A stretch of 52,140 nucleotides of DNA from UM-FILTER-39-64 sp964367055. Its GTDB lineage: Bacteria > Patescibacteriota > Minisyncoccia > UBA6257 > UBA9933. Below are positions 43,385 to 50,729 of the stretch, in pieces; position 1 is the stretch's first letter, and every line of letters begins with the position of its first letter. The stretch lies in assembly GCA_964367055.1 (NCBI GenBank), contig CAYIWD010000001.1, forward strand, positions 1 through 52,140, given 5' to 3'. Made by a program: the position numbers and the translations under genes. The notes under the pieces were generated by a model that saw only the letters and a list, made by a program, of their open reading frames with translations, made no database searches and was not told where the DNA came from.

Positions 43385-43420
43385 GTCTTGATTTATCTCG
43401 ACTTTTAATTTACGCTAAAA

Positions 43421-44731
43421 ATGTCTATGAATGATGATTTAAAAAATAACCTGATTCAGGAATTTAAAAACAGATTTCCGTCAAAAAAATTTGTTCCTGG
43501 CGAATCTCCAATACCGGTTTCCGGTAAAGTTTTTAACGAAAAAGAAATATTAAAAATGACAGAGGCAGTTTTAGATGGTCATTGGACTGACGGCAAATAT
43601 GCCAAGGAATTTGAAGAAAAATTAGCTGAATTTTTTGGCTTAAAATTTTGTTCGCTTGTTAATTCCGGCTCTTCTGCTAATTTATTGGCTTTAACTGTCC
43701 TAACTTCTTTTAGAATTCCCGAAGAAAAACGGCTTAAAAAAGGCGACGAGGTGATAACCACAGCTGCTAGTTTTCCTACTACTATAAATCCGATTATTCA
43801 AAATGGTTTAGTACCTGTGTTTGTTAATGTTGAATTGGGGAGCTACAATGCGACACTGGAAAATGTCAAAAACGCCGTTTCAGACAAAACAAAAGCCGTT
43901 TTTATGGCTCACACTTTAGGTAATCCTTATGAGGTTGAAGAACTTAAAGAATTTTGCGAGCAAAATAATCTTTGGCTGATTGAAGATAACTCTGATAGCT
44001 TAGGTTCAAAATATAACGGAAAATTCACCGGCACCTTTGGGCATTTATCAACTTTGAGTTTTTATCCGGCGCATCATATTACAACGGGAGAAGGCGGCGC
44101 GATTTTAACGGATGATCCCTCGCTTAATAAAATTGTCCGTTCTTTGCGCGATTGGGGCCGGGACTGCTGGTGTCCGACTGGTCAAGATAATACTTGTAAA
44201 AAGAGATTTGATTGGCAATTGGGTGATTTGCCGCACGGCTATGACCACAAATATATTTACAGCGAAATCGGCTATAATTTGAAAATTACGGATATTCAAG
44301 CTGCTCTTGGCTCAGCTCAATTTGATAAATTAGCCGGATTTATTCAGAAACGGAAAGAAAATTTTAATTATTTATATACAGCATTTAAAGAATTTGAGGA
44401 TGATTTTATTTTGCCTGTTTGGGACAAAAAAGCAGACCCGAGCTGGTTTGGTTTTCTGTTAACCATTAAAAATACCGCTAAATTTAAAAGAAATGATTTA
44501 TTGAAGTTTTTAAATAACAGAAAAATCGGCACTAGATTACTTTTCGCCGGAAATATCACTCGTCAGCCATATTTTAAAAATTATAAGATAGATTATCGTA
44601 TTTCTGGAGAACTTAAAAATACAGATGAAATTATGAATAATTGTTTTTGGATTGGCGTTTACCCGGGTTTAAACAAAGAAATGCTGGATTATATAATTAA
44701 ATCTTTCAAAGAATTTTTCCCCCACTCTTAA
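43421..44731 (+). CDS. rfbH: CDP-4-keto-6-deoxyglucose 3-dehydratase (E1), RfbH/DdhC family
   Basis: A 436-residue protein, the usual length for RfbH. YPAHHITTGEGG has His218 in place of the PLP lysine. The iron-sulfur motif is RDCWCPTGQDNTC (Cys249, Cys251, Cys259; C-x1-C-x7-C), and GYNLKITDIQAALG, LFAGNITRQPYF and FWIGVYPGL are typical. It removes the C3 hydroxyl of CDP-4-keto-6-deoxyglucose. The fourth cluster ligand, a cysteine 58 residues before Cys249 in known E1, is Ser191 here (EDNSDSLG). No E3 reductase (RfbI/AscD) gene is in the window. The last residues and stop lie in the left end of a GIY-YIG element. Confidence 0.9.
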   Translation: MSMNDDLKNNLIQEFKNRFPSKKFVPGESPIPVSGKVFNEKEILKMTEAVLDGHWTDGKYAKEFEEKLAEFFGLKFCSLVNSGSSANLLALTVLTSFRIPEEKRLKKGDEVITTAASFPTTINPIIQNGLVPVFVNVELGSYNATLENVKNAVSDKTKAVFMAHTLGNPYEVEELKEFCEQNNLWLIEDNSDSLGSKYNGKFTGTFGHLSTLSFYPAHHITTGEGGAILTDDPSLNKIVRSLRDWGRDCWCPTGQDNTCKKRFDWQLGDLPHGYDHKYIYSEIGYNLKITDIQAALGSAQFDKLAGFIQKRKENFNYLYTAFKEFEDDFILPVWDKKADPSWFGFLLTIKNTAKFKRNDLLKFLNNRKIGTRLLFAGNITRQPYFKNYKIDYRISGELKNTDEIMNNCFWIGVYPGLNKEMLDYIIKSFKEFFPHS

Positions 44732-45011
44732 AGCATCTGATTATGTTTTTCTGTGTCTATTTGTTAAAATTAAAATTGGACGGTAGCTTTTATACCGGTT
44801 TTGCTGAGAACATCAGGGAAAGGTTGGAAAAACATAAACAGGGGCTAGTAATATCGACTAAGAATTTAAGACCTATGGAATTGGTATATTTTGAAGGATA
44901 TAAATCAAAAAGGGACGCGTTGGTAAGAGAAAAAAGACTAAAGCAGTTTAAAAAGGATATGCTTTCCTAAAGCGTAGACTTTCTGACTCTTTATTGCTTT
45001 AAGAGTGAGGG
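44719..45011 (+). mobile_element. GIY-YIG element with CCC...GGG terminal repeats
   Basis: A 293-bp unit with inverted terminal repeats CCCCCACTCTTAAAGCA (44719-44735) and TGCTTTAAGAGTGAGGG (44995-45011), 16 of 17 matching. It carries one gene, a GIY-YIG protein. The left end supplies the last codons and stop of rfbH; the right end abuts the ATG of the glycosyltransferase at 45012. No clear target duplication. The end sequence differs from the CCCAGT elements, but the size, CCC/GGG ends and position at a start codon match. Confidence 0.75.
44743..44970 (+). CDS. GIY-YIG nuclease-like protein
   Basis: A 75-residue protein. CVYLLKLKLDGSFYTGFAENIRERLEKHKQG matches the GIY-YIG pattern in segments: CVYLL (GIY position), FYTGF (YIG position), RERLEKH (the arginine motif). 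KRDALVREKRLKQFK gives the C-terminal helix with the catalytic glutamate. This is the minimal form of the domain (UPF0213/YhbQ-like). It is enclosed by terminal inverted repeats (44719-45011), so it is likely the element's own gene. A role in mobility is inference. Confidence 0.8.
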   Translation: MFFCVYLLKLKLDGSFYTGFAENIRERLEKHKQGLVISTKNLRPMELVYFEGYKSKRDALVREKRLKQFKKDMLS

Positions 45012-45959
45012 ATGAATAATAAAATTATATTATCTATTGGTGTTATTACTTATAATCAGCCCAAAGAATTAAGGCGGCTTATGCTAAGCGTTTTGCCGCA
45101 AATAGAGCCCGGAGTAGAAATTGTGATCAACGATAATAGTGATAACTTGGAAAGTGAATCAATAATTAGGAATGAATTTAATAGTCCTTATGTGCGTTAT
45201 TTTAAGAACAAAATTAATGTTGGGTCTGAAGGGAATATTCTTTTAGCAACCGAGCGATCATTGGGAAAATACGTTTGGTGGCTCGGTGATGATGAACTAA
45301 AGCCGGGCGCGATAGCTCATGTTCTATCTATTATAAAAAATAACCCTGAAATATCGCTGATTTGGATAAATTTTGAAGTTAATGGCTTATTAGCTCGGCC
45401 CTTAATTCAAGATAAATTTTTTAAAGATAGAAATCAGGTGGTTGAAGAAATTTCAAACGAGTTGGGATTTGTTTCTTCCATTATTTTTAAAAAAGAAAAG
45501 ATTATTAACATCAGTAAAGAAGACAAAGATCAATTTATCGGTTCTGATTTCATAAATCTTTATTTGGTAATGCATATTCTTAGCCAGGATGGAAAATTTT
45601 ATTATGTTGGGCATCCTTATGTTATTTGCTATCCGAGACCGGCTGAAAAGCATCCTTATGGCGGATTTGAAGTTTTCGGAATCAATTTTTATCGGATAGT
45701 TAAAAATTTTGAAGCTAAATTTGACAAAAAATCCATAAAAAAAATGCTAGCGAAGAATTTCGGTTATGTTTGGCGGGGAATTTTAGTCTGTTGGTTAAAG
45801 GGTTACGACACGCCAAAAGGCAAGTTCAAAACAATGTTTAGACTTTATTGGAATTTTCCGGAATTTTGGATAGCTGGGCCGCTTTTTTTAATGCCTAAAT
45901 TTATAACCAAATTTATTTATTTTATCTACAAAAAAGTGTTAAAACGTAAATATACATGA
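45012..45959 (+). CDS. GT2 glycosyltransferase
   Basis: A 315-residue family 2 glycosyltransferase. ILSIGVITYNQPKELRR, EIVINDNSDN, INVGSEGNILLA and YVWWLGDDELKPG (DD metal-binding segment) are visible. No membrane segment is certain; the C-terminal part is basic and aromatic. ATG 45012 lies directly at the right end of a GIY-YIG element. It is followed by a methyltransferase with an ATGA overlap. Confidence 0.8.
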   Translation: MNNKIILSIGVITYNQPKELRRLMLSVLPQIEPGVEIVINDNSDNLESESIIRNEFNSPYVRYFKNKINVGSEGNILLATERSLGKYVWWLGDDELKPGAIAHVLSIIKNNPEISLIWINFEVNGLLARPLIQDKFFKDRNQVVEEISNELGFVSSIIFKKEKIINISKEDKDQFIGSDFINLYLVMHILSQDGKFYYVGHPYVICYPRPAEKHPYGGFEVFGINFYRIVKNFEAKFDKKSIKKMLAKNFGYVWRGILVCWLKGYDTPKGKFKTMFRLYWNFPEFWIAGPLFLMPKFITKFIYFIYKKVLKRKYT

Positions 45960-46717
45960 CTAATGTTTTGGTAAAATTAATCGGTTATCCGGCGACGATT
46001 TTACACGGCGATGCGGCTGTTTTTGACAGATATAAATGGCTTAAAAAACATCTTAAATCTGGCCCACTGCGTACTCTTGACGCTGGCTGCGGCTCTGGCG
46101 CTTTTACGATGTATGCGGCAAAAATCGGAAATGAAGCAATAGGAATTTCTTTTGATAAGGGAAATAATGAAAAGGCGGTTAAAAGAGCAAGAATTTTAAA
46201 TATTTCCAATGTCAGTTTTATTGACGGAGATTTAAGAAAATTAGATGAAATATCCGAATCCTTGGGAAAATTTGACCAGATTATTTGTTTTGAAACAATT
46301 GAACATATTTTAGACGACAAAAAATTGATAAAAGATTTTTTTAGTTTGCTAAATCCGAGAGGAAAGCTACTTTTAACGACTCCCTATAAATTTTATAAGT
46401 CCCTTTACGGCGATGATAAAGATAAAATATCAACTTTTGAGGACGGCGGCCATGTCAGATATGGATACACGCATAAGGAAATGTCTGATTCATTGGAAAA
46501 ATCAGGTTTTGAAATTGAAGCAAAAGAATATATCACCGGCTTTTTGTCTCAGCAGCTTATTAATTTGCAAAGAATTCTCGCTGAAATAAATTCAAAACTA
46601 GCTTGGATTATTGTTTTTCCCCTAAGGATATTTCAATTTTTTGACCCGTTGATTAGCAAAATTATTAATTACCCGTATCTTTCAATTGGGGTGGTCGCGG
46701 TAAAAAAAATAGCTTAA
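45956..46717 (+). CDS. SAM-dependent methyltransferase
   Basis: A 253-residue class I methyltransferase. Motif I: LDAGCGSGAFTMYAAKIG; ISFDKGNNEKAVKRA; FIDGDLRKL; ICFETIEHILDD. A C-terminal hydrophobic stretch (LAWIIVFPLRIFQFF) may contact the membrane. Paired with the glycosyltransferase upstream through ATGA. The pair is bracketed by two GIY-YIG elements. Confidence 0.8.
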   Translation: MTNVLVKLIGYPATILHGDAAVFDRYKWLKKHLKSGPLRTLDAGCGSGAFTMYAAKIGNEAIGISFDKGNNEKAVKRARILNISNVSFIDGDLRKLDEISESLGKFDQIICFETIEHILDDKKLIKDFFSLLNPRGKLLLTTPYKFYKSLYGDDKDKISTFEDGGHVRYGYTHKEMSDSLEKSGFEIEAKEYITGFLSQQLINLQRILAEINSKLAWIIVFPLRIFQFFDPLISKIINYPYLSIGVVAVKKIA

Positions 46718-46728
46718 TTAAAATTATT

Positions 46729-47013
46729 ATGCCCAGTATGAGAATTTCAAAATGGCATTATGTTTATGTATTATTAAGTCAGAAGGATGATGAATTTTAT
46801 ATTGGCTATACCCAAAATCTAAGAAAAAGAATCGATGAACATAATGCCCCAAAAAATTTTTCAACTAAATCAAGAATTCCCCTGACTTTGATTTATACTG
46901 ATGCATGTCTAAATAAAGAAGATGCTCAAAGAAGAGAAAGATATCTTAAAACTACGCAAGGTCGAAGATTTCTTAAATTAAGATTGAGGAAGTTTCTACA
47001 AAATGGTAATTGA
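46729..47013 (+). CDS. GIY-YIG nuclease-like protein encoded by the element
   Basis: A 94-residue protein. YVYVLLSQKDDEFYIGYTQ gives the GIY and YIG segments; RKRIDEHN holds the arginine motif; KEDAQRRERYLKTTQGRR has the glutamate/arginine helix. The start codon belongs to the flanking TATG, and the first residues P-S-M-R-I-S-K are encoded by the terminal repeat. No ribosome binding site is present, so it depends on the translation signals of the host operon. GIY-YIG enzymes cut DNA in homing and transposition systems; a role in moving the element is inference. Confidence 0.85.
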   Translation: MPSMRISKWHYVYVLLSQKDDEFYIGYTQNLRKRIDEHNAPKNFSTKSRIPLTLIYTDACLNKEDAQRRERYLKTTQGRRFLKLRLRKFLQNGN

Positions 47014-47042
47014 AAAATTTAATTTGAAATTCCTCTACTGGG
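46732..47042 (+). mobile_element. CCCAGT-family start-codon element, copy 3, encoding a GIY-YIG protein
   Basis: A 311-bp element. Left end CCCAGTATGAGAATTTCAAA and the reverse complement of the right end, CCCAGTAGAGGAATTTCAAA, match at 17 of 20 positions. Direct TATG at 46728-46731 and 47043-47046. The left ATG is the start codon of the internal GIY-YIG gene and the right ATG is the start codon of the next glycosyltransferase. It looks like the full version of copies 1 and 2. Confidence 0.85.
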
Positions 47043-47043
47043 T

Positions 47044-48183
47044 ATGGATATTATTATTTCTGTTGGCGCAAAATTTCACGCTTTTAATCTGGCTCAACAA
47101 CTTTTAAAGAGAGGATATTTAAAGCGTTTAATTACTTCTTATCCCAAATTTGAGACGGCTAAATACGGCATACCCAAAAGTAAGGTGCGGTCTATAATTA
47201 TTAAAGAAATTTTATTCAGGGGATGGAATAAACTGCCGGGATTTTTAAAAAGAATTTTTGATTTGCAGTTTTTTATTTTTGAATTATTTGATAAATTGGC
47301 TTCTCGAAAAATCTTGAAATCGGATATTTTTGTCGGCTGGTCCTGTTTTTCACTTCGCTCCTTAAGAAAAGCCCAAAAAATGGGTGCGATAACCATTATT
47401 GAAAGGGGCAGTTCGCACATTGTTTATCAAGATGAAATTTTAAGAGAAGAATACGGCCGGTTTGGCGCTAAAATTGCGCCGACGCCAAAAAAAATAATTG
47501 CCAAAGAATTAAAAGAATATGCCGAAGCTGATTACATTTCCATTCCTTCTTCTTTTGTTAAAAGAAGTTTTTTAGAGTATGGCGTAGATGAAAAAAAACT
47601 TATTCAAGTTCCTTACGGAGTGGACTTATCTAATTTTCGACAGATTCCCAAAACTGATAATGTTTTTCGCGTAATTTTTGCAGGCGGGATGAGCTTGAGA
47701 AAGGGGGTTCATTATTTGCTTCAAGCGTTTTCAGAATTAAAATTGCCGAATTCAGAATTGATGCTTATTGGCGGTATGAATGATGAGATTATGCCATTTT
47801 TTAAAAAATACGAAGGCAGTTATAAATATGTCGGGCACGTTGACCAAAAAGAATTATACAAATATTATTCTCAAGGGTCGGTTTTTGCGATAATGTCTAT
47901 TGAAGAGGGATTGGCCTTGGTTCAACCCCAGGCAATGGCTTGCGGTTTGCCTATTATCTGTACGACTAATACCGGCGGAGAAGATATAGTCAGAAATAAT
48001 ATTGATGGTTTTGTTATTCCTATTAGAGACATTGAAGCGCTAAAAGAAAAATTAATTTATCTTTACAAAAATCCGGAAATTCTTAAAACTATGAGTCAAT
48101 CTGCCAAAGAGCGCGTAAAAAATGATTTTACTTGGGATAAATATGGAGAAAAAATTATTGAAGCGTATAAACGATTATTATGA
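47044..48183 (+). CDS. GT4-family glycosyltransferase
   Basis: A 379-residue GT-B glycosyltransferase. N-terminal half is an acceptor domain with GWSCFSLRSL and IIERGSSHIVYQ; the C-terminal donor domain has IFAGGMSLRKGVHYLLQAF, YVGHVDQKELYKYY, and EEGLALVQPQAMACGLPII with the family's EX7E motif, then GGEDIV. It transfers a sugar from a nucleotide donor. The start codon is the regenerated TATG at the right edge of element copy 3. Coupled by ATGA to the flippase. Confidence 0.85.
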   Translation: MDIIISVGAKFHAFNLAQQLLKRGYLKRLITSYPKFETAKYGIPKSKVRSIIIKEILFRGWNKLPGFLKRIFDLQFFIFELFDKLASRKILKSDIFVGWSCFSLRSLRKAQKMGAITIIERGSSHIVYQDEILREEYGRFGAKIAPTPKKIIAKELKEYAEADYISIPSSFVKRSFLEYGVDEKKLIQVPYGVDLSNFRQIPKTDNVFRVIFAGGMSLRKGVHYLLQAFSELKLPNSELMLIGGMNDEIMPFFKKYEGSYKYVGHVDQKELYKYYSQGSVFAIMSIEEGLALVQPQAMACGLPIICTTNTGGEDIVRNNIDGFVIPIRDIEALKEKLIYLYKNPEILKTMSQSAKERVKNDFTWDKYGEKIIEAYKRLL

Positions 48184-49640
48184 TACAACGTTTAAAAGAA
48201 CTTATATTCAAAAATAAAACGTCCCGTCAAACAATGGCGAAAAACGTCTTTTGGCTGGCTATCGGACAATTTGGGAGCAGGTTAATTAGGTCGGCGATTA
48301 CTATTTATTCGGCGAGGCTTCTTGGCGCTTCTGAATACGGCATATTTTCTTACGCTTTGGGCATCGCGTCATTTTTTACGATTTTTTCTGATATCGGCAC
48401 AAGCGTTATCTTAACAAGAGAAGTCGCTAAAGAGCCGGAAAAAGAAAAAAATTATTTCGCGACTATTTTTGCGATTAGAACATTTTTGCTTATTTTTACG
48501 GCCGTGCTGCTAATCGCGGTTGCTCCGAGATTTATTAAAATTGAAAAAGCAGCGTACCTTATGCCGTTTGTTGCTTTGTTTACCATATTAGAGGGCTTTC
48601 GCGACGTTGCTTACGCCTTTTTTAAGGGCAAGGAGAAAATGGAACTTGAGGCAATTGTCACCTCCGCGGTTAATTTTGCGGTAACTGTTTTTGGATTTAT
48701 CGCGCTATCTATATCGCCAATGTCAGCGACTCTGCTTAAAGTTTATATCGCTGGGTCTCTTATTGGATTTTTTATGACCGTTTATCTTTTACGCGAGGAA
48801 TACCGCGGCATAATAAAATATTTTTCAAAAAAGTTAATTGGTCCAATAACCAAGGCTGCTTGGCCGATGGCGGCTGGCGGTCTTGTCGGCGCTTTTATGT
48901 CTAATGTAGACATATTAATGCTGGGTTGGTGGCGCACTGCGTCAGAAATCGGATTTTATTCTGTTGGGCAAAAAATTGTCGGTATGCTCTATATTATTGG
49001 CGGGTTAATGCCGACGGCGATATATCCCGCTGTTTCCCGTATTATTCATGAAAACGACAAAGAAAGAATAAGCAGCATTCTGTCAAAAACAATGATTATT
49101 GTTTTAATGGCGGCAGTGCCATTTTCAATTGGCGGCATTATTTTAGGAGACCAAATTATTAGATTGGTATTCGGCATTAATTATATAAATGCAGTGCCTG
49201 TGTTTAGGATTATGATTTTGTCGCTAATGGCAATATACCCCTTTTCCGTTCTTAATATCGCGATTCTTGGTTTTAATAAACAATCAAAATTATTTTGGTA
49301 TTCAATCATCGCTACCATAACGAATATAGTTTTAAACGCAGTTTTAATTCCTCCTTACGGAATAGAAGGCGCGGCGGCGGCGACGTTATTCGCTAATTCC
49401 CTGAATGTGTTTTTCCTTTGGCGCTCGGTAAAGAAACTAAATAATTTTATAATTTTGCCGGACCTGAAAAAGATATTTATTGGCGTGATTGGAATGGCGG
49501 TTATGGCGATATTTCTTAAGTACCTCGGAGTAATGCTTGTAGTAAACATTGTTATTTCCGGCGCTTTTTACTTCTTTATGTTATACGCGCTTAAAGAGAG
49601 AAATTTTAAAGAGTTATTGTCCTTGCTTCATATTTCATAA
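48180..49640 (+). CDS. Polysaccharide flippase (Wzx/MATE-like oligosaccharide translocase)
   Basis: A 486-residue membrane protein with about 12-14 hydrophobic segments. The start, AKNVFWLAIGQFGSRLIRS followed by YSARLLGASEYGIFSYALG, is the polysaccharide_synt signature; YSVGQKIVGMLYIIGGLMP and GAAAATLFANSLNV fit the family. It moves lipid-linked repeat units across the membrane. The first codons overlap the glycosyltransferase as ATGA. No Wzy polymerase is obvious nearby unless the 13209 membrane protein plays that part. Confidence 0.9.
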   Translation: MIQRLKELIFKNKTSRQTMAKNVFWLAIGQFGSRLIRSAITIYSARLLGASEYGIFSYALGIASFFTIFSDIGTSVILTREVAKEPEKEKNYFATIFAIRTFLLIFTAVLLIAVAPRFIKIEKAAYLMPFVALFTILEGFRDVAYAFFKGKEKMELEAIVTSAVNFAVTVFGFIALSISPMSATLLKVYIAGSLIGFFMTVYLLREEYRGIIKYFSKKLIGPITKAAWPMAAGGLVGAFMSNVDILMLGWWRTASEIGFYSVGQKIVGMLYIIGGLMPTAIYPAVSRIIHENDKERISSILSKTMIIVLMAAVPFSIGGIILGDQIIRLVFGINYINAVPVFRIMILSLMAIYPFSVLNIAILGFNKQSKLFWYSIIATITNIVLNAVLIPPYGIEGAAAATLFANSLNVFFLWRSVKKLNNFIILPDLKKIFIGVIGMAVMAIFLKYLGVMLVVNIVISGAFYFFMLYALKERNFKELLSLLHIS

Positions 49641-49649
49641 CGTGGTTTA

Positions 49650-49753
49650 CCCCGTTAGAAGCAGAATGCCCCACGGTCTTGCCGCGAGGATGAATGCTTA
49701 AAAATAAATTAGTAAGCACGGGGTTTAATGCCCAGTGTGAGCTTCTAACGGGG
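49650..49753 (+). mobile_element. MITE-like palindromic element, CCCCGTTAG family, intergenic copy
   Basis: A 104-bp element with 13-bp perfect terminal inverted repeats CCCCGTTAGAAGC / GCTTCTAACGGGG and a TTTA direct repeat (49646-49649 and 49754-49757). It lies between the flippase stop and the promoter-like repeat at 49754. Its interior contains AATGCCCAGTGTGAGC, which resembles the left end of the CCCAGT elements. Confidence 0.8.
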
Positions 49754-49791
49754 TTTACTTTCAACCATAGTCGGTTTAATATAGAAAATAT
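49754..49791 (+). promoter_or_regulatory. Candidate promoter, duplicated upstream of two sugar genes (copy 2)
   Basis: TTTACT (49754-49759), 17-base spacer and TAATAT (49777-49782) match copy 1 at 28282-28319 (33 of 38). The epimerase ATG is at 49800. The upstream MITE ends at its first base, so TTTA belongs both to the -35-like box and to the target repeat. Confidence 0.5.
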
Positions 49792-49799
49792 AAATAAAT

Positions 49800-50711
49800 A
49801 TGAAAATTTTACTTACTGGCGGCGCGGGCTTTATCGGGAGTCATGTTGTTGATGCCTATATTAAAGCTGGCCACAAAGTTGTCGTTATAGACAATCTGGC
49901 AAGCGGTTTTAAGAAAAATTTAAACCCTAAGGCGAAATTTTATAAAATTGACATCAGAAATTACAAGGCCTTGGAAAAAATCATAAAAAAAGAAAAACCT
50001 CAAATTATCAGCCACCACGCCGCTGTTTCTGAAGTCGTAAAATCCATAAAAGACCCGAATTTAACCTATCAAGTAAACATCTTAGGGACAATAAATATTT
50101 TATTAGTCGGCGCGAGCGTTGGCGTTAAAAAAATAATTTTCGCTTCAAGCGCCGGAACAATTTATGGAAACGCCAAAAAATTGCCGGCTAAAGAAGATTC
50201 GCCTCTAAGTCCTTTGTCGCCCTATGCTATTTCCAAAATTGTCGGAGAAGAATTTGTTGAATTTTACGCCAAAATTTATAGTTTTGATTATTTAATACTG
50301 CGATACGCTAATGTTTACGGGCCCAGGCAAAACCCAAGAGGGGAAGCAGGGGTTATCGCTATTTTTACCGATTTAATGAAAAGAAATATGAGGCCGAAGA
50401 TTTTTGGCAATGGGAATAAAACGCGCGATTATATCTACATTGATGATATTACGGGAGCAAATACTTTTGGATTAAAAAGAGGTAAAAACGAAATTTTGAA
50501 TATTGGCAGCGGAAAAGAAATTTCTGACCGAAAAGTTTTTAATACCTTAGCTCAAGCAATTAATTTTAAAAGGCCGCCAATTTATGCGCCGTTTCGAAAA
50601 GGCGAAGTTTATCGGATTTATTCCGACTGCTCCCGCGCCAGAAAAATTCTTGGCTGGCAAACGAAAATAAATTTTGAACAAGGAATCAAAAAATATCTCA
50701 ATAATCTGTAA
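49800..50711 (+). CDS. UDP-glucose 4-epimerase-like SDR
   Basis: A 303-residue extended SDR. ILLTGGAGFIGSHVVD, VVVIDNLASG, FASSAGTIYG, LSPYAISKIVGEEF (YxxxK) and YANVYGPRQNPRGEAGVI match GalE-type epimerases. It would interconvert UDP-glucose and UDP-galactose, or the N-acetyl forms. It is the last plus-strand gene before the convergent radical SAM gene (18-bp gap without a terminator). Confidence 0.8.
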   Translation: MKILLTGGAGFIGSHVVDAYIKAGHKVVVIDNLASGFKKNLNPKAKFYKIDIRNYKALEKIIKKEKPQIISHHAAVSEVVKSIKDPNLTYQVNILGTINILLVGASVGVKKIIFASSAGTIYGNAKKLPAKEDSPLSPLSPYAISKIVGEEFVEFYAKIYSFDYLILRYANVYGPRQNPRGEAGVIAIFTDLMKRNMRPKIFGNGNKTRDYIYIDDITGANTFGLKRGKNEILNIGSGKEISDRKVFNTLAQAINFKRPPIYAPFRKGEVYRIYSDCSRARKILGWQTKINFEQGIKKYLNNL

Positions 50712-50729
50712 TAAAATCTGTAATAATAT

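Noticed and set aside
44719..45011. The GIY-YIG terminal repeats as a bidirectional terminator
   Set aside because: The arms are 260 bases apart with a gene between them, and no T-run follows either arm.
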